The position numbers were made by a program, and so were the translations under genes. Of a stretch of 64,000 nucleotides of DNA, positions 12,235 through 23,044 are shown in pieces. How positions within the stretch are numbered: position 1 is the first letter of the stretch; each line of letters starts with the position of its first letter. The stretch comes from Pontederia crassipes. Taxonomy: Eukaryota; Streptophyta; Magnoliopsida; Commelinales; Pontederiaceae. The DNA lies in contig CM060195.1 in NCBI GenBank assembly GCA_030549335.1, positions 44,646,991 through 44,710,990 on the forward strand, given 5' to 3'. A model generated the notes under the pieces. The model was not told the origin of the DNA. It was given only the letters and a program-made list of their open reading frames with translations, and made no database searches.

Positions 12235-14132
12235 AAGGAGACCTTCTGAAACACTTGTGCCTTTGACGCTTATAGTAGCAGTAGCAGTAGCAGTAATCAG
12301 ACCCTGTCTATTTCTTATCTCTAGCGCACCTACAGCTCTATACAAGTAGATTTCAGATACATCTTTTCTAGTGCTACAAAATCCATTGGGAATCACAGGA
12401 GACAAATGTATGAAAATTTGGATATATCTTGCGATCACTCCATCTACTGCTCCTTCTTTATCCAAGTCACAATTTTTATGTGGGATTTTGTTCACTTGTG
12501 TATTTATTGATTGTTTGTCTCTGTCCTGTGACTCCTGTTGGTGGCCTTTTAATTTTGGAGGTAGTTTTTATTTTCCTATTTTCTTGGGCATTAGGAGGAA
12601 AGGATACTGAAGGTATTCAACGTTGGTTCAACTGGGAATGGAGCGAAAGAAAAAAAGGGAATTGAGTGGAGTGTGAGCCTTTGTAAGTTTTAAGTGGTTT
12701 GTCTTCTTGTGTGCTTTGGAACTTTTTCTCTCTCTTTTTAAAAAATATATGAAGAGTATAACAGTGGATTGTAGCTTTGTTACGATGTCTTTTATGTTTT
12801 ACTTCAAAGGAACGCAAGGTATTATGTTCAAGATCTTCAGCTTTGTAGATTGTGGGTTAAGGTGATATTGCTTGTATTCCTTTCTCTTCTTCTTTTGGTT
12901 TGTTTTCTTTCCTTGACAAGGATGGTGTGTGTTTTGATGTCAATCAATGAAGCATTATGTATCGTAGTACTGAACTAAAAGAGTTTTCCAAAAGCAGGTC
13001 TACCCGAATTGCTAAGCAGAAGCAAAGCTTGGTTGTGATTTTCCTTTTGCTTCAAAAATTATATTCTTTTCGGCTAAAGGTAATGAAATTATTGTTTGCA
13101 CTGTTAGAGGCTTACCTTTAGAACCATAAGAAAAACAATATCACTGTTCATACTTCATCCAAAATGTCTCCATACGTCGTGATTATCACTAATTCGTAGT
13201 ATTACTCTTTAACAGGTCCATCAAGAAGCTTAATGCAGGTTGAAGGGGCATATAAATTCAGAAATATAAATTAGTGATGTTAAGCTTTAATGAAGTCGTC
13301 AATTATTAAACCTCATAAAGAAGGTAACTCCTATAAACAGCATTAGTAGAACTTTTATGAGAGTTGGACCCTGATTATTAACATACTAATTAATATTTGT
13401 AACCACTTCATGAAGCAGTACAAAGGAGACCCACAGAGCTTTGTTAATTGCTAAAATTGTATTGGTACTCTCTATAATCACCTTAGAGTGCCTGCATACA
13501 ACAACCGGTTTCACTGCTCCTGAAACTATTCTACATATATTATTTACATGTCCGAGAAAGCTCCCATGTGCCTATGGTTCACAGGTCCAGGCATTGCATA
13601 AATCACCTCTTGTAATTGCAAAGAGAAATCACGAATGTCTTAACGACAAAATATATGCTTGTACATGACCTAAACTTGTTACAACCATTCTGTTCAATGA
13701 AGCAGCTCCATTAATCTGCAGAAACCTGTTGTGGTGAGTGTCCAAGCCAAGATGTGGGCAATTGGGCATCATAAAATTGATTTTTTTACTGCTAGTATAA
13801 TGCCACCAGGCGTAGGAAGTAGTTGAAGGAAAGTTTCAAGAAATTGTTGAAAAGAACAACTCTGTCAGGTTTGCTTTCTCATATTTGATATTTCGGTAGT
13901 TGTACATGTAAGTCCACCAATATGTACCCATCACTGATTCAGTCGTTGAAGTTTAGGTCTCGCACATCCCAGAGGCAATGATTACAAAAGAGTTAGTAAC
14001 TGGCAGTTGATATAGTAATTCCATTGCTTGAGGTTTATTTTAATATTCAAATTAAAGACTGTATAGGTGCAGCACATAGTGTTTTAATTAGGTGAAGCAT
14101 AGTGTTTATCTTGAGAACAGCATCTGCCAGTT
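11591..14132. other. Intergenic region between the GW2-like gene and the coiled-coil gene
   Basis: About 2.5 kb. The first several hundred bases should be leader and promoter of the minus-strand GW2-like gene and include a GA microsatellite. From about 12,300 to 14,100 I find no family-like coding frame, no clear inverted repeats and no LTRs. The short open frames look like chance. Confidence 0.5.
12203..12231. repeat. (GA)n microsatellite in the presumed 5' leader of the GW2-like gene
   Basis: About 14 GA units, giving (CT)n on the GW2-like sense strand, roughly 615 bp before its start codon. CT-rich tracts are common in plant 5' UTRs, so this may mark the leader. Confidence 0.85.
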
Positions 14133-15803
14133 TCATGATTCACCTTGCACCTCTGTGGTTGATGCTTGACCTCTGTCCTTTGTTTTCAACATCTTCTGGA
14201 CCTGCATCCGTAATAATGACCTCAGTTGATAGCTTGATGCCAAACTTTTATCAAGCCTCTCCTTTTCAGCTAAAAGTTCAGATCTTCTCGCCTCTGCTCC
14301 AGCAATCTCAGGATTGTTCTGATACCCAACATTGTCTTGAAGATTCTTCAATCTTGATTTCAGCTGCAACGGCAAGAGCAGAAAGCAAATTGGTAAATTC
14401 TGTGACCTTACATCTAAACTGTACTAAAGGAAGCGTAAAGTAATGAGCATTGCCATCTCCTCAGGACATTTACTCCGGCTCCGGCAGCAGCTGCTTATGT
14501 GGTTAAACCGCCTCACTATCCTCGTTACCAATTCACTGAACAAGATCTTGACATTACCAATGTCATTACTCAATTCCTCAAGAATTGAGTCCTATCGTTT
14601 AGCTAAAAATCCATACTAATATTTAAACAAGCCATAAAACACTGCGTGTTCCTCTTGCTATCAGTTTCAAAACAAGCAAGGGGTTCCTTTTCCATCTCCA
14701 ATAAAGAGGAAACAAAGCTTTGTGGATGGATGATCTGACTAAATCCTCTGAACAAGATGTATGAGCAAAGAATATCCTCGCCAAAGAGTTGTTCAGGTGA
14801 CCAAAAAAAGTCTAATTTTGATCAAGCAAAGTCTCGAGTCATCCGTTATAATTGCGTGCAACACAGGGCGAACTAGATTAGCCGGAGGCGTAGCTCATGA
14901 ACACAGCAGAAATAAAAAGTTAACCCCCCCAATACCTTCACTAACGCCACAAGCCCACGAACTCTCGTTTATTTATTAATTTACATTTTTTGGATTTGAG
15001 GATACAAATAAATTCAAGGTGCAACAGGGTCAAACATTAATGTGCAGAGCCCTTTACTTCTTATTCTAGAATTTTTTAGCTCCCAGATTAAGAAAGAGCA
15101 GCAATGAGCTCCCTGGAGATGTTGCATGCCAGCTGCTTGTCATAATTCATCGCAACCCAAATATTAAAGGATGAGGAAGACGCCCCTTACTTGTGATACA
15201 GAATCCCTCAGCTTCTGCACCTCCTCGCGTGCATCTGACAAAAATTTCCTCTGCCGCACATTGAACTCCTCCATTTCCAACCTCTTCTCCTCATAAAACC
15301 TATCCCTCTCTTTCTCCCGCTCCACCAGACCCTCGGACTCGCTCCTCAGCGCCCTGCAACTCGATCCCACGCACCGACGTCAGTGCGAACGTCATGCGAA
15401 GAAAGCAACAACTTCAGAGAGGCATTCCAAAGAACACGTCGTGTGCGCGCCTGAGTTCACGGGCGATCTCTTCGCGCTTAGCGTCAAGGGCGCCGATCTC
15501 GGCCTTCTTTGCGAGGATGCGGTATCCGAGCTCGGCGCCAGCACTTTCCAGGAGGAGGCATCGTTGCGCCATGCGGCGCCGGTTTGCGGACTTCACGGCG
15601 AGCAGGTGGGACTTCTTGAGCTGCAGCTCCCTCTCCGCCTGTCGCCGCGGACAATATCCGTAAGTAGTCCGTTGATTTTGGTTAAAGAACCGGTGAGGAG
15701 CCGGAGGAAGAGGAGAGCGCTGTACCTTCAGAAGGGCAAGCCTTTGCCTTCGGGTCTCCTCCATTTGCTGAAGCCGCTCTTGAAAGGTGGACGGCAACGC
15801 CAT
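14133..15803 (-). CDS. Coiled-coil protein of unknown function, 245 residues
   Basis: Five exons on the minus strand fit GT-AG rules and phase: 15803-15726, 15638-15436, 15353-15191, 14591-14529, 14363-14133. The start gives MALPSTFQERLQQMEETRRQ. The protein is almost wholly charged helix with heptad-like spacing: KREEIARELRRAHD, then EGLVEREKERDRFYEEKR, EEVQKLRDSVSQ, DSILEELSND, LKSRLKNLQDN, and ERLDKSLASSYQLRSLL near the C-terminus. There is no signal peptide, membrane segment or catalytic motif. The exon 2 donor uses the second of two overlapping GTs, chosen because only that phase keeps the next exon open. I do not recognise the family. A structural or vesicle/cytoskeleton adaptor role would be a guess. 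The short exon at 14529-14591 is the least certain, and an extra micro-exon between exons 3 and 4 cannot be excluded. Confidence 0.75.
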
Positions 15804-15860
15804 TGCGGAAAAGGCGGGAGAGCAGAATCGGGAGGAAACAGTACACAGTAAATCTTTATA

Positions 15861-16834
15861 GGGTAAAATGTATGTGCCGACCACTTATTTTCGACATAGA
15901 TGCGGAGCAAATTTGGAGCGTCCAAACATGAATTCACAGACATAAATTTAAGTGAGGGAGATGTGAGATGATCCCAGGCATCCATTTCATTTCAACAAAC
16001 CAGATCTAAAGCCGTGATTCTCTAGGAATTTGCTGCTAAATCGCCATCATCGCTCGCCTCTTTGAAAAATTGTTGTTGAATCGTCATCATCGTTCTCCAA
16101 GTGCTCGTCTCACTGCCACTCACCACAACTATCAGCCAATCTGAATCGTGAGGTTTGCCTATACACACTGCACATAGCCATCGGTGTTCATTGTTCTTCG
16201 CTAGGTGTGCATCTTCTCAAAATTGCTGCTAAATCTCCATCATTGTTCTTCTTTTGCCAGGTGTGTGCCTCTGCAAAATTGCTGCCGAATCTCATAGACG
16301 TTCTTCATTCTTTACCATGTTTGTGCGTCTAATGTGAAATCGCTGCTGAATCCCAATAGACGTTCGTCGCCAGGTGCGTGCCTCTGCGAGATCCTTGTTG
16401 AATCGCCATGGGCATTCGTCGTCCTTCGTCAAGTGCATGCCTCTCTGTGAAATTGCTGTTGAATTGCCTCTATACACAATTTTCACGAGGTTCACTGCTC
16501 GTGTTATCCTTCTTCATTCTTCGCAAGGTGTTGCTGACCATCACAGCTCATCTTCGTTCTTCGAGATTTGAATCTAAGGATGCATCACAACCATGAGCAG
16601 TGCTGGAGTTGCTTGAGATTCATTGGACCATCGAAACTAGTGCTGCAATGCTTGATCAACTATGATATTCATTCACGAATGATAATGGCGGCAGTTGCTG
16701 GAGTTGAGAGAAAGAGAATGAAAACTGTTAGCTATCTCACATCTCCTTCACTTAAATCTATGTTCGTGGATTCATGTTTGGACGCTCCAGATTTGCTCAG
16801 CATGTATGTTAAGTGCTCAGCACCTACATTTTAT

Positions 16835-16836
<2 letters not shown>
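15861..16836. mobile_element. Long-TIR MITE with internal tandem subrepeats
   Basis: The outer 105-110 bp on each side are inverted copies of each other, diverged by perhaps 15-20 percent. The left end starts gggtaaaatgta, and the right end reversed starts ggataaaatgta. The interior at about 16,020-16,480 is a string of diverged units of about 70 bp around 'aaattgctgctgaat' and 'ttcgccaggtgcgtgcctct'. There is no transposase. The long TIRs suggest a Mutator-like non-autonomous element, but I find no clear 9-bp target duplication. The right flank is an AT microsatellite that may have erased it. The left end is 58 bp upstream of the coiled-coil gene start, so it sits in its leader or core promoter. 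Confidence 0.7.
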
Positions 16837-16872
<36 letters not shown>

Positions 16873-17202
16873 TTTATTAATAATTTAAGAATAAAAAATA
16901 TAGTTCAAATCATTAATTATAATTATATTTTTTAAGATTTTATCTACACGATAACAAATATAATCATTTTCTATAACTTTTATAAAACCATCTTTATAAT
17001 TTTACAAATTTTTGTACATTAATATTATAAATAATAATAAATATAATAATTTTCTATAACTTCTTATGCTACAAAATTACTTTTTCCTCCAAACTATTAC
17101 TAAAGACACACTCATTTTTAAAGGGTAGCACCATCATAATCATCATTCGTTTCATGATGAATAGTGGACATTGACGGATATGGGTGCCAATGGGTGCACG
17201 CG
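16837..17202. other. AT-rich spacer with (AT)n
   Basis: An (AT)n run at 16,837-16,870 followed by AT-rich sequence without coding potential, up to the LTR element. The same spacer follows the duplication edge at 56,577. Confidence 0.6.
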
Positions 17203-17873
17203 TGTCATGGGGCGTTTCCCGTGACATGAAGTGTGAAGTCTCGCGGCACTAGTGCCGCTCAACTTATAGCCCTCGACCGCTTAGCGCCGAAAACATGGAA
17301 TACATGCAGCCGCCCCGCACTGCGTAATATTGCGGAGTACCAAGTTATCCGCCCTTATGGCATTTATTTTGTAAGGCCGTCCTTATGAATGGCCAAGTAG
17401 GTGACGTTCCCGTAGGGTACGTCTTTTGCATCTTCAATATGTAACAAGACTCCTATACCTACGGTACACTGGGAGGAGTTCACTAGTGCCTTCCGAGGTC
17501 CAATTGTATGTTATGTTTTATCATATTTAATACAAGTAAGCTTTCTTTTAATTCTAGTGTCATGGCCTTGAGCGTGGGGTGGCAACCCACATCGGTGTCC
17601 CTTCGTGACGTCACGTGATCCCTTCGTCGCCCCTTCGGACTTTAAGCGCCCAAGCGCCTACATTAGTGCCGCAACGCGCTAATGCCACAGTCTCATGACG
17701 AGTAGTCCAATACTCTAGTCATGTCCGTGATTGAATGCCTATATGAACGACTCTCGGCATAGTCGTCTCGACCATAAAACTTCCGCTGCAAACTCAAAAC
17801 AGGCTTGGCTAGGTGCCTATCCGCCTAGTCGCCGCACGTGATCTAGTATCCGAGAATGACCCACCCCGTGACA
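17203..17873 (+). repeat. 5' LTR of the gypsy-type element (copy 1)
   Basis: 671 bp, TGTCA...TGACA, immediately followed by the primer site. Its partner is at 21,228-21,894. Confidence 0.9.
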
Positions 17874-19751
17874 AGTGGTATCAGAGCAGTTCTTCCTGCT
17901 TGGATTACCCAGCGACGATGACTCGCTTGTGTCGTCGCAACGTGCCTTGGCGTAGAAAATGTGCTTCCGCTCAAATACTCCATCACGCCCAGGGGCATGA
18001 CAACGAGGAATGGTCTTTGATTTTGGACGCCAACGAGGTCTTTGATCTGGTACCATGGTCTTTGATCGTGGACGCCAACGAGGAATGCATGGCAAGCCTC
18101 CTCGCCGCACGCCCAGTCGTGCCCCGCAGCATGTTCCTCATACACTCGTGTCGTGTCAAGGAACATCCGTCATGCATCATGATGACGGATTGATCGCCCC
18201 GCCTAACCGGGACGGTCATGCGTCGCTCACTCGAGCAGATCAACCACCCCAGGTATACAGTCGGGAATTCTGAAGTGTCGCGCTGCGTCAAAAAGTGGTC
18301 ATATGCTCCGCATGATGGTCTTGCGCTGCTCATATCATGAGATCGCTTACACGAGCGTCGTGTAACTCGAAGGACCCGTGTCACATTCAGGGACTGTCGG
18401 TCATGCACTATCATGACGACCTGGCGCTGCTCGGTATTTCGTGACGTCGCATCGCATGCCCAGTCATGCAACGTGAAGTGCACAACCGCTTCACGGGAGA
18501 AGTTGGCTTAAAGACAAATATCAAGGTTCATGGTCCCCTTTCGGCCAAAGAATATCAACCTTTCGGCCAAGGCGCATCAATCACAAGCATCTTGTCGTGT
18601 CGCAGCATTGCCTGCCACGCCACGATGACTTTCGGGAATGGAGCAAAGCGTTGATTACTTGCAAACACTCGCGGACGAGCTGTCAGCCTTACCTGCCTCG
18701 TCAAGTGTCGCCCTGCAAGCGGCGCGATGTCATCCATCAAGGAGTGGGATGAACCTGATACATGCCAATGCAAATCGACGCATCAACTCAACGACCAATT
18801 TGGCAAATGGTCTGAGCGCCGAGCATCGGCGAACTTTGGCATGCTGCTGTCAAGCGTTCTGCCGCCAACCGAAGGAAGGAGTGCCCTTTCCTTTCGGACA
18901 TCGCCTCGAGTAATCGAAACGGCCTCCAAGGATCGCAATGCGAAGGTTTTGAAGGACACATCGGCGATGTCGTCCCTTCGAATGGAGATGGAGGTAATGT
19001 TGGGAGCTCATGCCATGAGTTCACCAACCGCAGTCCGCTTATCTAAGCGGAGCGTCTTCACAAGCATACGCATGGATCAGTGAAGGCCCGGAATGGCTAC
19101 TCTTTCGCAAGGGTCAAGCCGCCCGGTGGACGAGTATGTCAAAGGTGTATGATCTAGGATGACAAGCACAGTGACATTACTTTGTCCAAGGTGCGAACGA
19201 ACGAGCATCTAAGGTGCATCTCTTCATGAACGAGCACAATGATCTCGCCCCGTCCATACCCCAAAGGGATTGTCAAAGCTTCAAAGGAGGTCCTAGGATC
19301 GGAAGAAGGCATATCCCAAGAACCCTGCAAGATGTGACAAACTCAGGATGGCGTTGCCATCGTGACAATATAGAATGTGGCAAATATACATCCCAGACAT
19401 GGGACAGAAGAGGTGGCAGTTCATCAATTATGCAAGCCCTGACAAGTTGGGACTGGAGGTCAAAATCGCATTGTTCAGCATTGGTCAGATGGGCATGTTG
19501 AAGGAGGAAGTGAAAGGAATCACCGAGCTCCGCCTACAGTGTTCCCAGGAGGATGAAGACCTAGTGTTGGCGCTCTTCAAGTAGAGGGGTTAAGAAGCTT
19601 TGGACTAGGAAGGAGTTGGAACGACCGGATCGTCCAACCTCCGCTCACTAGTCGACGTTGCCAAAACAATCGGGACAAGTGCCATACCACCAAAGCCCTT
19701 GGGCAAGGGCAATGGTGGGGGATAGAAGCTCAAGTCGCAAGGAGGGCAGCC

Positions 19752-20009
19752 TAAGGTATTTAAAATCATGTAGCTGCAGATAGATCTGTAGGATATCAAT
19801 GAGACGTGTCATCTGGGAGAAAAGCAGCACTCGATGACCAGCTCTCTGTAATTTCGGAAGTAAAAGATCAAGCAATTCAAACTTTCCTGATGCTCTCACA
19901 ATCTCCTCCTTCTGCCACATATTGTAATCTCCAACAAAGAGATAAGGATGGTTGCAACATTTCCTTAGCTGCATTGACAGGTTCTGGAGACTTTTTGATT
20001 TCATTCCTG
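19752..20009 (-). pseudogene. Captured SNF2-family ATPase fragment (CHR12/CHR23 'MINU' type) inside the LTR element
   Basis: On the minus strand, against the LTR element, about 84 residues match the start of the SNF2 helicase C-terminal lobe: [20 protein letters not shown], then [38 protein letters not shown] and [12 protein letters not shown]. The match starts just after a splice-acceptor-like cag at 20,009-20,007, and intron-like sequence continues to about 20,035. It ends abruptly at about 19,752, after DFKYLRL. So a genomic or unspliced piece of a chromatin-remodelling ATPase gene was captured. It is far too short to be active. Antisense transcription from the LTR could in principle target the parent gene, which is inference. 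Confidence 0.85.
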
Positions 20010-21227
20010 AATATCATAATGGCAAAAAATTTGTATTAGTTACAAACAAAATGCATGCCGAAGATAAAGATCGTCCATCGAAGCAGGAGAAGCGAGTCGA
20101 ACCACAGACACATGTGGGGAGACCCTCATCGTCGCTCACTATAGCGATTGTGAGTGGACAAGGTGCGGAATGTTATACCAAAGAACCTTGCTCCACCTCA
20201 AACCGTCGAGATATCTCTTGTCCACCAAGGGTAAGGTGGAGCTGTTCTCAATGCTCGACGAACGAAGGACTCAACGTTGCAGCCATCTGCAACTTGGAGA
20301 TAGTGAGTTGAACCAAAAGGGAACGTGGGGAAACTCTCGTCGCCCACTATGACGACTTGGATGGACAAGACATGAATTGTTAGATCAAAGAACCTTGTCC
20401 CGCCTCAAGACTGTCGAAACATCAGGTGATCACCAAGAAGGAGGTGATCCTGCGCTTTTCGTTCGGCAGAGGGATGGAAGACTCTACGTTGCAATCATCT
20501 GTAACATAGAAACGTTGAGTCAAGCCCACAAAGAGACATAAAGCATCCCAAAGTATCTATGGGAAGACTCTCGTCTCTCATCATAACGAACCCAGGCACT
20601 CGAAGTAGGCAAGCTACAAGCATCGACATCGAAGAGCTTGTGCTGTTTCAAGCCGTGAAAATTCAAGAATGATCATCGATGGTGAGATGGTCCCATACTT
20701 TGCATTCGACGGAAGGGAGACCTTATGCTGCGGCCATCCGCAATATGAAGGCATCGAGTCAAGTCATGCAGGTCGAATGGCGAGACTCTTCATCGTGTTC
20801 TACACGACCCTGAGACAACTCTTCTCCGCGCTATTCCTGAAGGCATACAAGAGTTGTTTCACCTCCAAAGAAGCCAAACCACACAAGTTGACACTGCGAA
20901 GTCGAAGAGAAGTGAAGCCAACAGAGACTTGATGGACGGATAGTTGCTTGATGAAGTCAGACCGCACATGGCGGACTCCACTGGCGCTGCACAAGTGATG
21001 ACCCCGGATTGGACGAAGGATCAGCGAGCGAAGTAGGCCTGAGGAAGGAGTCCTCAGTGAGACCCCAAGGAGCGGACATTCCTGACGTTGCGTGATGCTG
21101 GTGAAGTTGAAGTCAAGGCAAAGAAGGCAGAATTGAACGAGACAAGCGAAGTCAATACTCAAGACGAAGGCCCCGAGGAAGCCCGGACAGCGGCGTCGGG
21201 GGCGTCGTCAACTTTGGTGGGGGAGAA

Positions 21228-21894
21228 TGTCACGGGGCGTTTCCCGTGACACGAAGTGTGAAGTCTCGCGGCACCAGTGCTGCTCAACTTATAGCCCTCG
21301 GCCGCTTAGCGCCGAAAACATGGAATACATGCAGCCGCCCCGCACTGCGTAATATTACGGAGTACCAAGTTATCCACCCTTAGGGCATTTATCTTGTAAG
21401 GCCGTCCTTATGAATGGCCAAGTAGGTGACGTTCCCGTAGGGTACGTCTTTTGCATCTTCAATATGTAACAAGACTCCTATACCTACAGTACACTGGGAG
21501 GAGTTCACTAGTGCCTTGCGAGGCCCAATTATATGTTATGTTTCATCATATTTAGTACAAGTAAGCTTTCCTTTAATTCTAGTGTTATGACCTTGAGCGT
21601 GGGGTGGCAACCCACATCGGTGTCCCTTCGTGACGTTCCGTGGTCCCTTCGTCGCCCCTTCGGACTTTAAGCGCCCAAGCGCCTACATTAGTGCCGCAAC
21701 ACGCTAATGCCACGGTCTCGTGACGAGTAGTCCAACACTCTAGTCATGTCCGTGATTGAATGCCTATAAGAGCGACTCTCGGTATAGTCGTCTCGACTAT
21801 AAAACTTCCGCTGCAAACTCAAAACAGGCTTGGCTAGGTGCCTATTCGCCTAGTCGTCGCACGTGGTCTAGTGTCCGAGAATGACCCCGTGACA
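21228..21894 (+). repeat. 3' LTR of the gypsy-type element (copy 1)
   Basis: 667 bp, preceded by a purine tract and followed by the target duplication and then the AT-rich laccase 3' flank. Confidence 0.9.
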
Positions 21895-22689
21895 CGCGCA
21901 CCCACTTGAGTACCAACGCAGCAGAAATTACCACTTTCTCCATGGTTTGACACATTATGCCACCCTCGAGAGTTTCACAGATCGAGCCCGTGATTGTTGG
22001 CCTTTTTTTATTGCATTTTAGCTTCCTAAGCTCATTTATTATTTTATTTAATGTTTATATTACTTCTTTAAAATTTTATTTTCCCAATCTAATGTTAATT
22101 GGACTTGAGATCAAAATTATCAAAGGTTATTTGAATATATAATGCTTTGATTTATCTTTACAAAATATTCAATTTTATATCATAATAATTAAATAATTTA
22201 TAAGTTATATATATACATTTAATAATTATTTTATTTCATTTCCATAAATATTTTTACATAAATAAAAAATTTAATTTAATAAACAATAATGTGAAATAAT
22301 ATCTTGAAAAGTGATTTTCATTAGGAAAATATACTTATAATTATTTTTTATTTTAATTATCTCATTGTATAATTTTACATTAAAATTACTATTTAATCCT
22401 ATTTTCTTTATCATGGGGAGAATACATTTCCCCACTCGAGTATATACTTTTTAATATCAATTCATATTTAAAATGTTTTGAATATGTCTAATTATATATG
22501 TGTATATATAGAATTAAAATTAAAAAATTCTTGTTTATTTTAAAAAATCATTGTTTAAAAATATTTTTTTGTGTGACAAATGTTAAAACTGAAAAAATAA
22601 ATGTACAAAATTTCATATTTCATATTGATAAACATTTTTTTAAAATCTTATTATATGTGAACCCTAAAAGAGGTAGTACAAACATTAAA

Positions 22690-22721
<32 letters not shown>

Positions 22722-23044
22722 CAAAAATAATCATAATAGTTATATATATATCATATTAAATTGACCGTCATGGAGAAAAAATAAATAGAAGTAAAGACAA
22801 AGTAAAATGTACAAAAATTGTACATATATTTATACATGAAATCGGATAATACAATTCACATATAACTTTACAACTCGCCGGAATTTAACTGAAAAGACAA
22901 TGACATTTGGTGATAAGCAAAAATATATACAATTGAGTACAAATCGATCAGAATAATAAACAATTGAAAGAATAAAACAATGGTATTTTTTGTGTGAAAG
23001 ACGTCTGCGTTGGTAATTTGCAGTTCTGATTCAGGACGTCCTTC
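21895..23044. other. AT-rich 3' flank of LAC-A
   Basis: About 1.15 kb of AT-rich sequence with an (AT)n run near 22,694-22,720. The part next to 23,045 should be the LAC-A 3' UTR. No gene seen. A near-identical copy is at 60,774-61,923. Confidence 0.6.

Larger units (their letters stand above)
17203..21894 (+). mobile_element. Non-autonomous Ty3/gypsy-type LTR retrotransposon (copy 1)
   Basis: LTRs at 17,203-17,873 and 21,228-21,894 begin TGTCA and end TGACA. Flanks share acgcg as target duplication, with the last base of the LTR overlapping. A primer site (tggtatcagagc) is at 17,876-17,887, and a purine tract (ggtgggggagaa) lies just before the 3' LTR. By hand count the two LTRs differ at roughly 30 positions over about 667 bp, mostly transitions, which suggests an insertion in the range of one to a few million years. 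The interior of about 3.35 kb shows weak gag-like traces of gypsy type between about 18,700 and 19,740, three or four diverged tandem units of about 220 bp between 20,090 and 20,930, and no recognisable protease, reverse transcriptase or integrase. It is coding-dead with many breaks and also carries a captured host-gene piece. Confidence 0.88.

Noticed and set aside
15098-15148. Minus-strand frame ending NISRELIAALS as an alternative last exon of the coiled-coil gene
   Set aside because: No phase-compatible acceptor joins it to exon 3, while the 14,529-14,591 and 14,133-14,363 exons fit phase and coiled-coil character.
17813-18483. Several overlapping open frames of 100-166 codons after the 5' LTR
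   Set aside because: Overlapping frames on both strands in a GC-rich fossil LTR element. None matches a known domain, so they were not called as genes.
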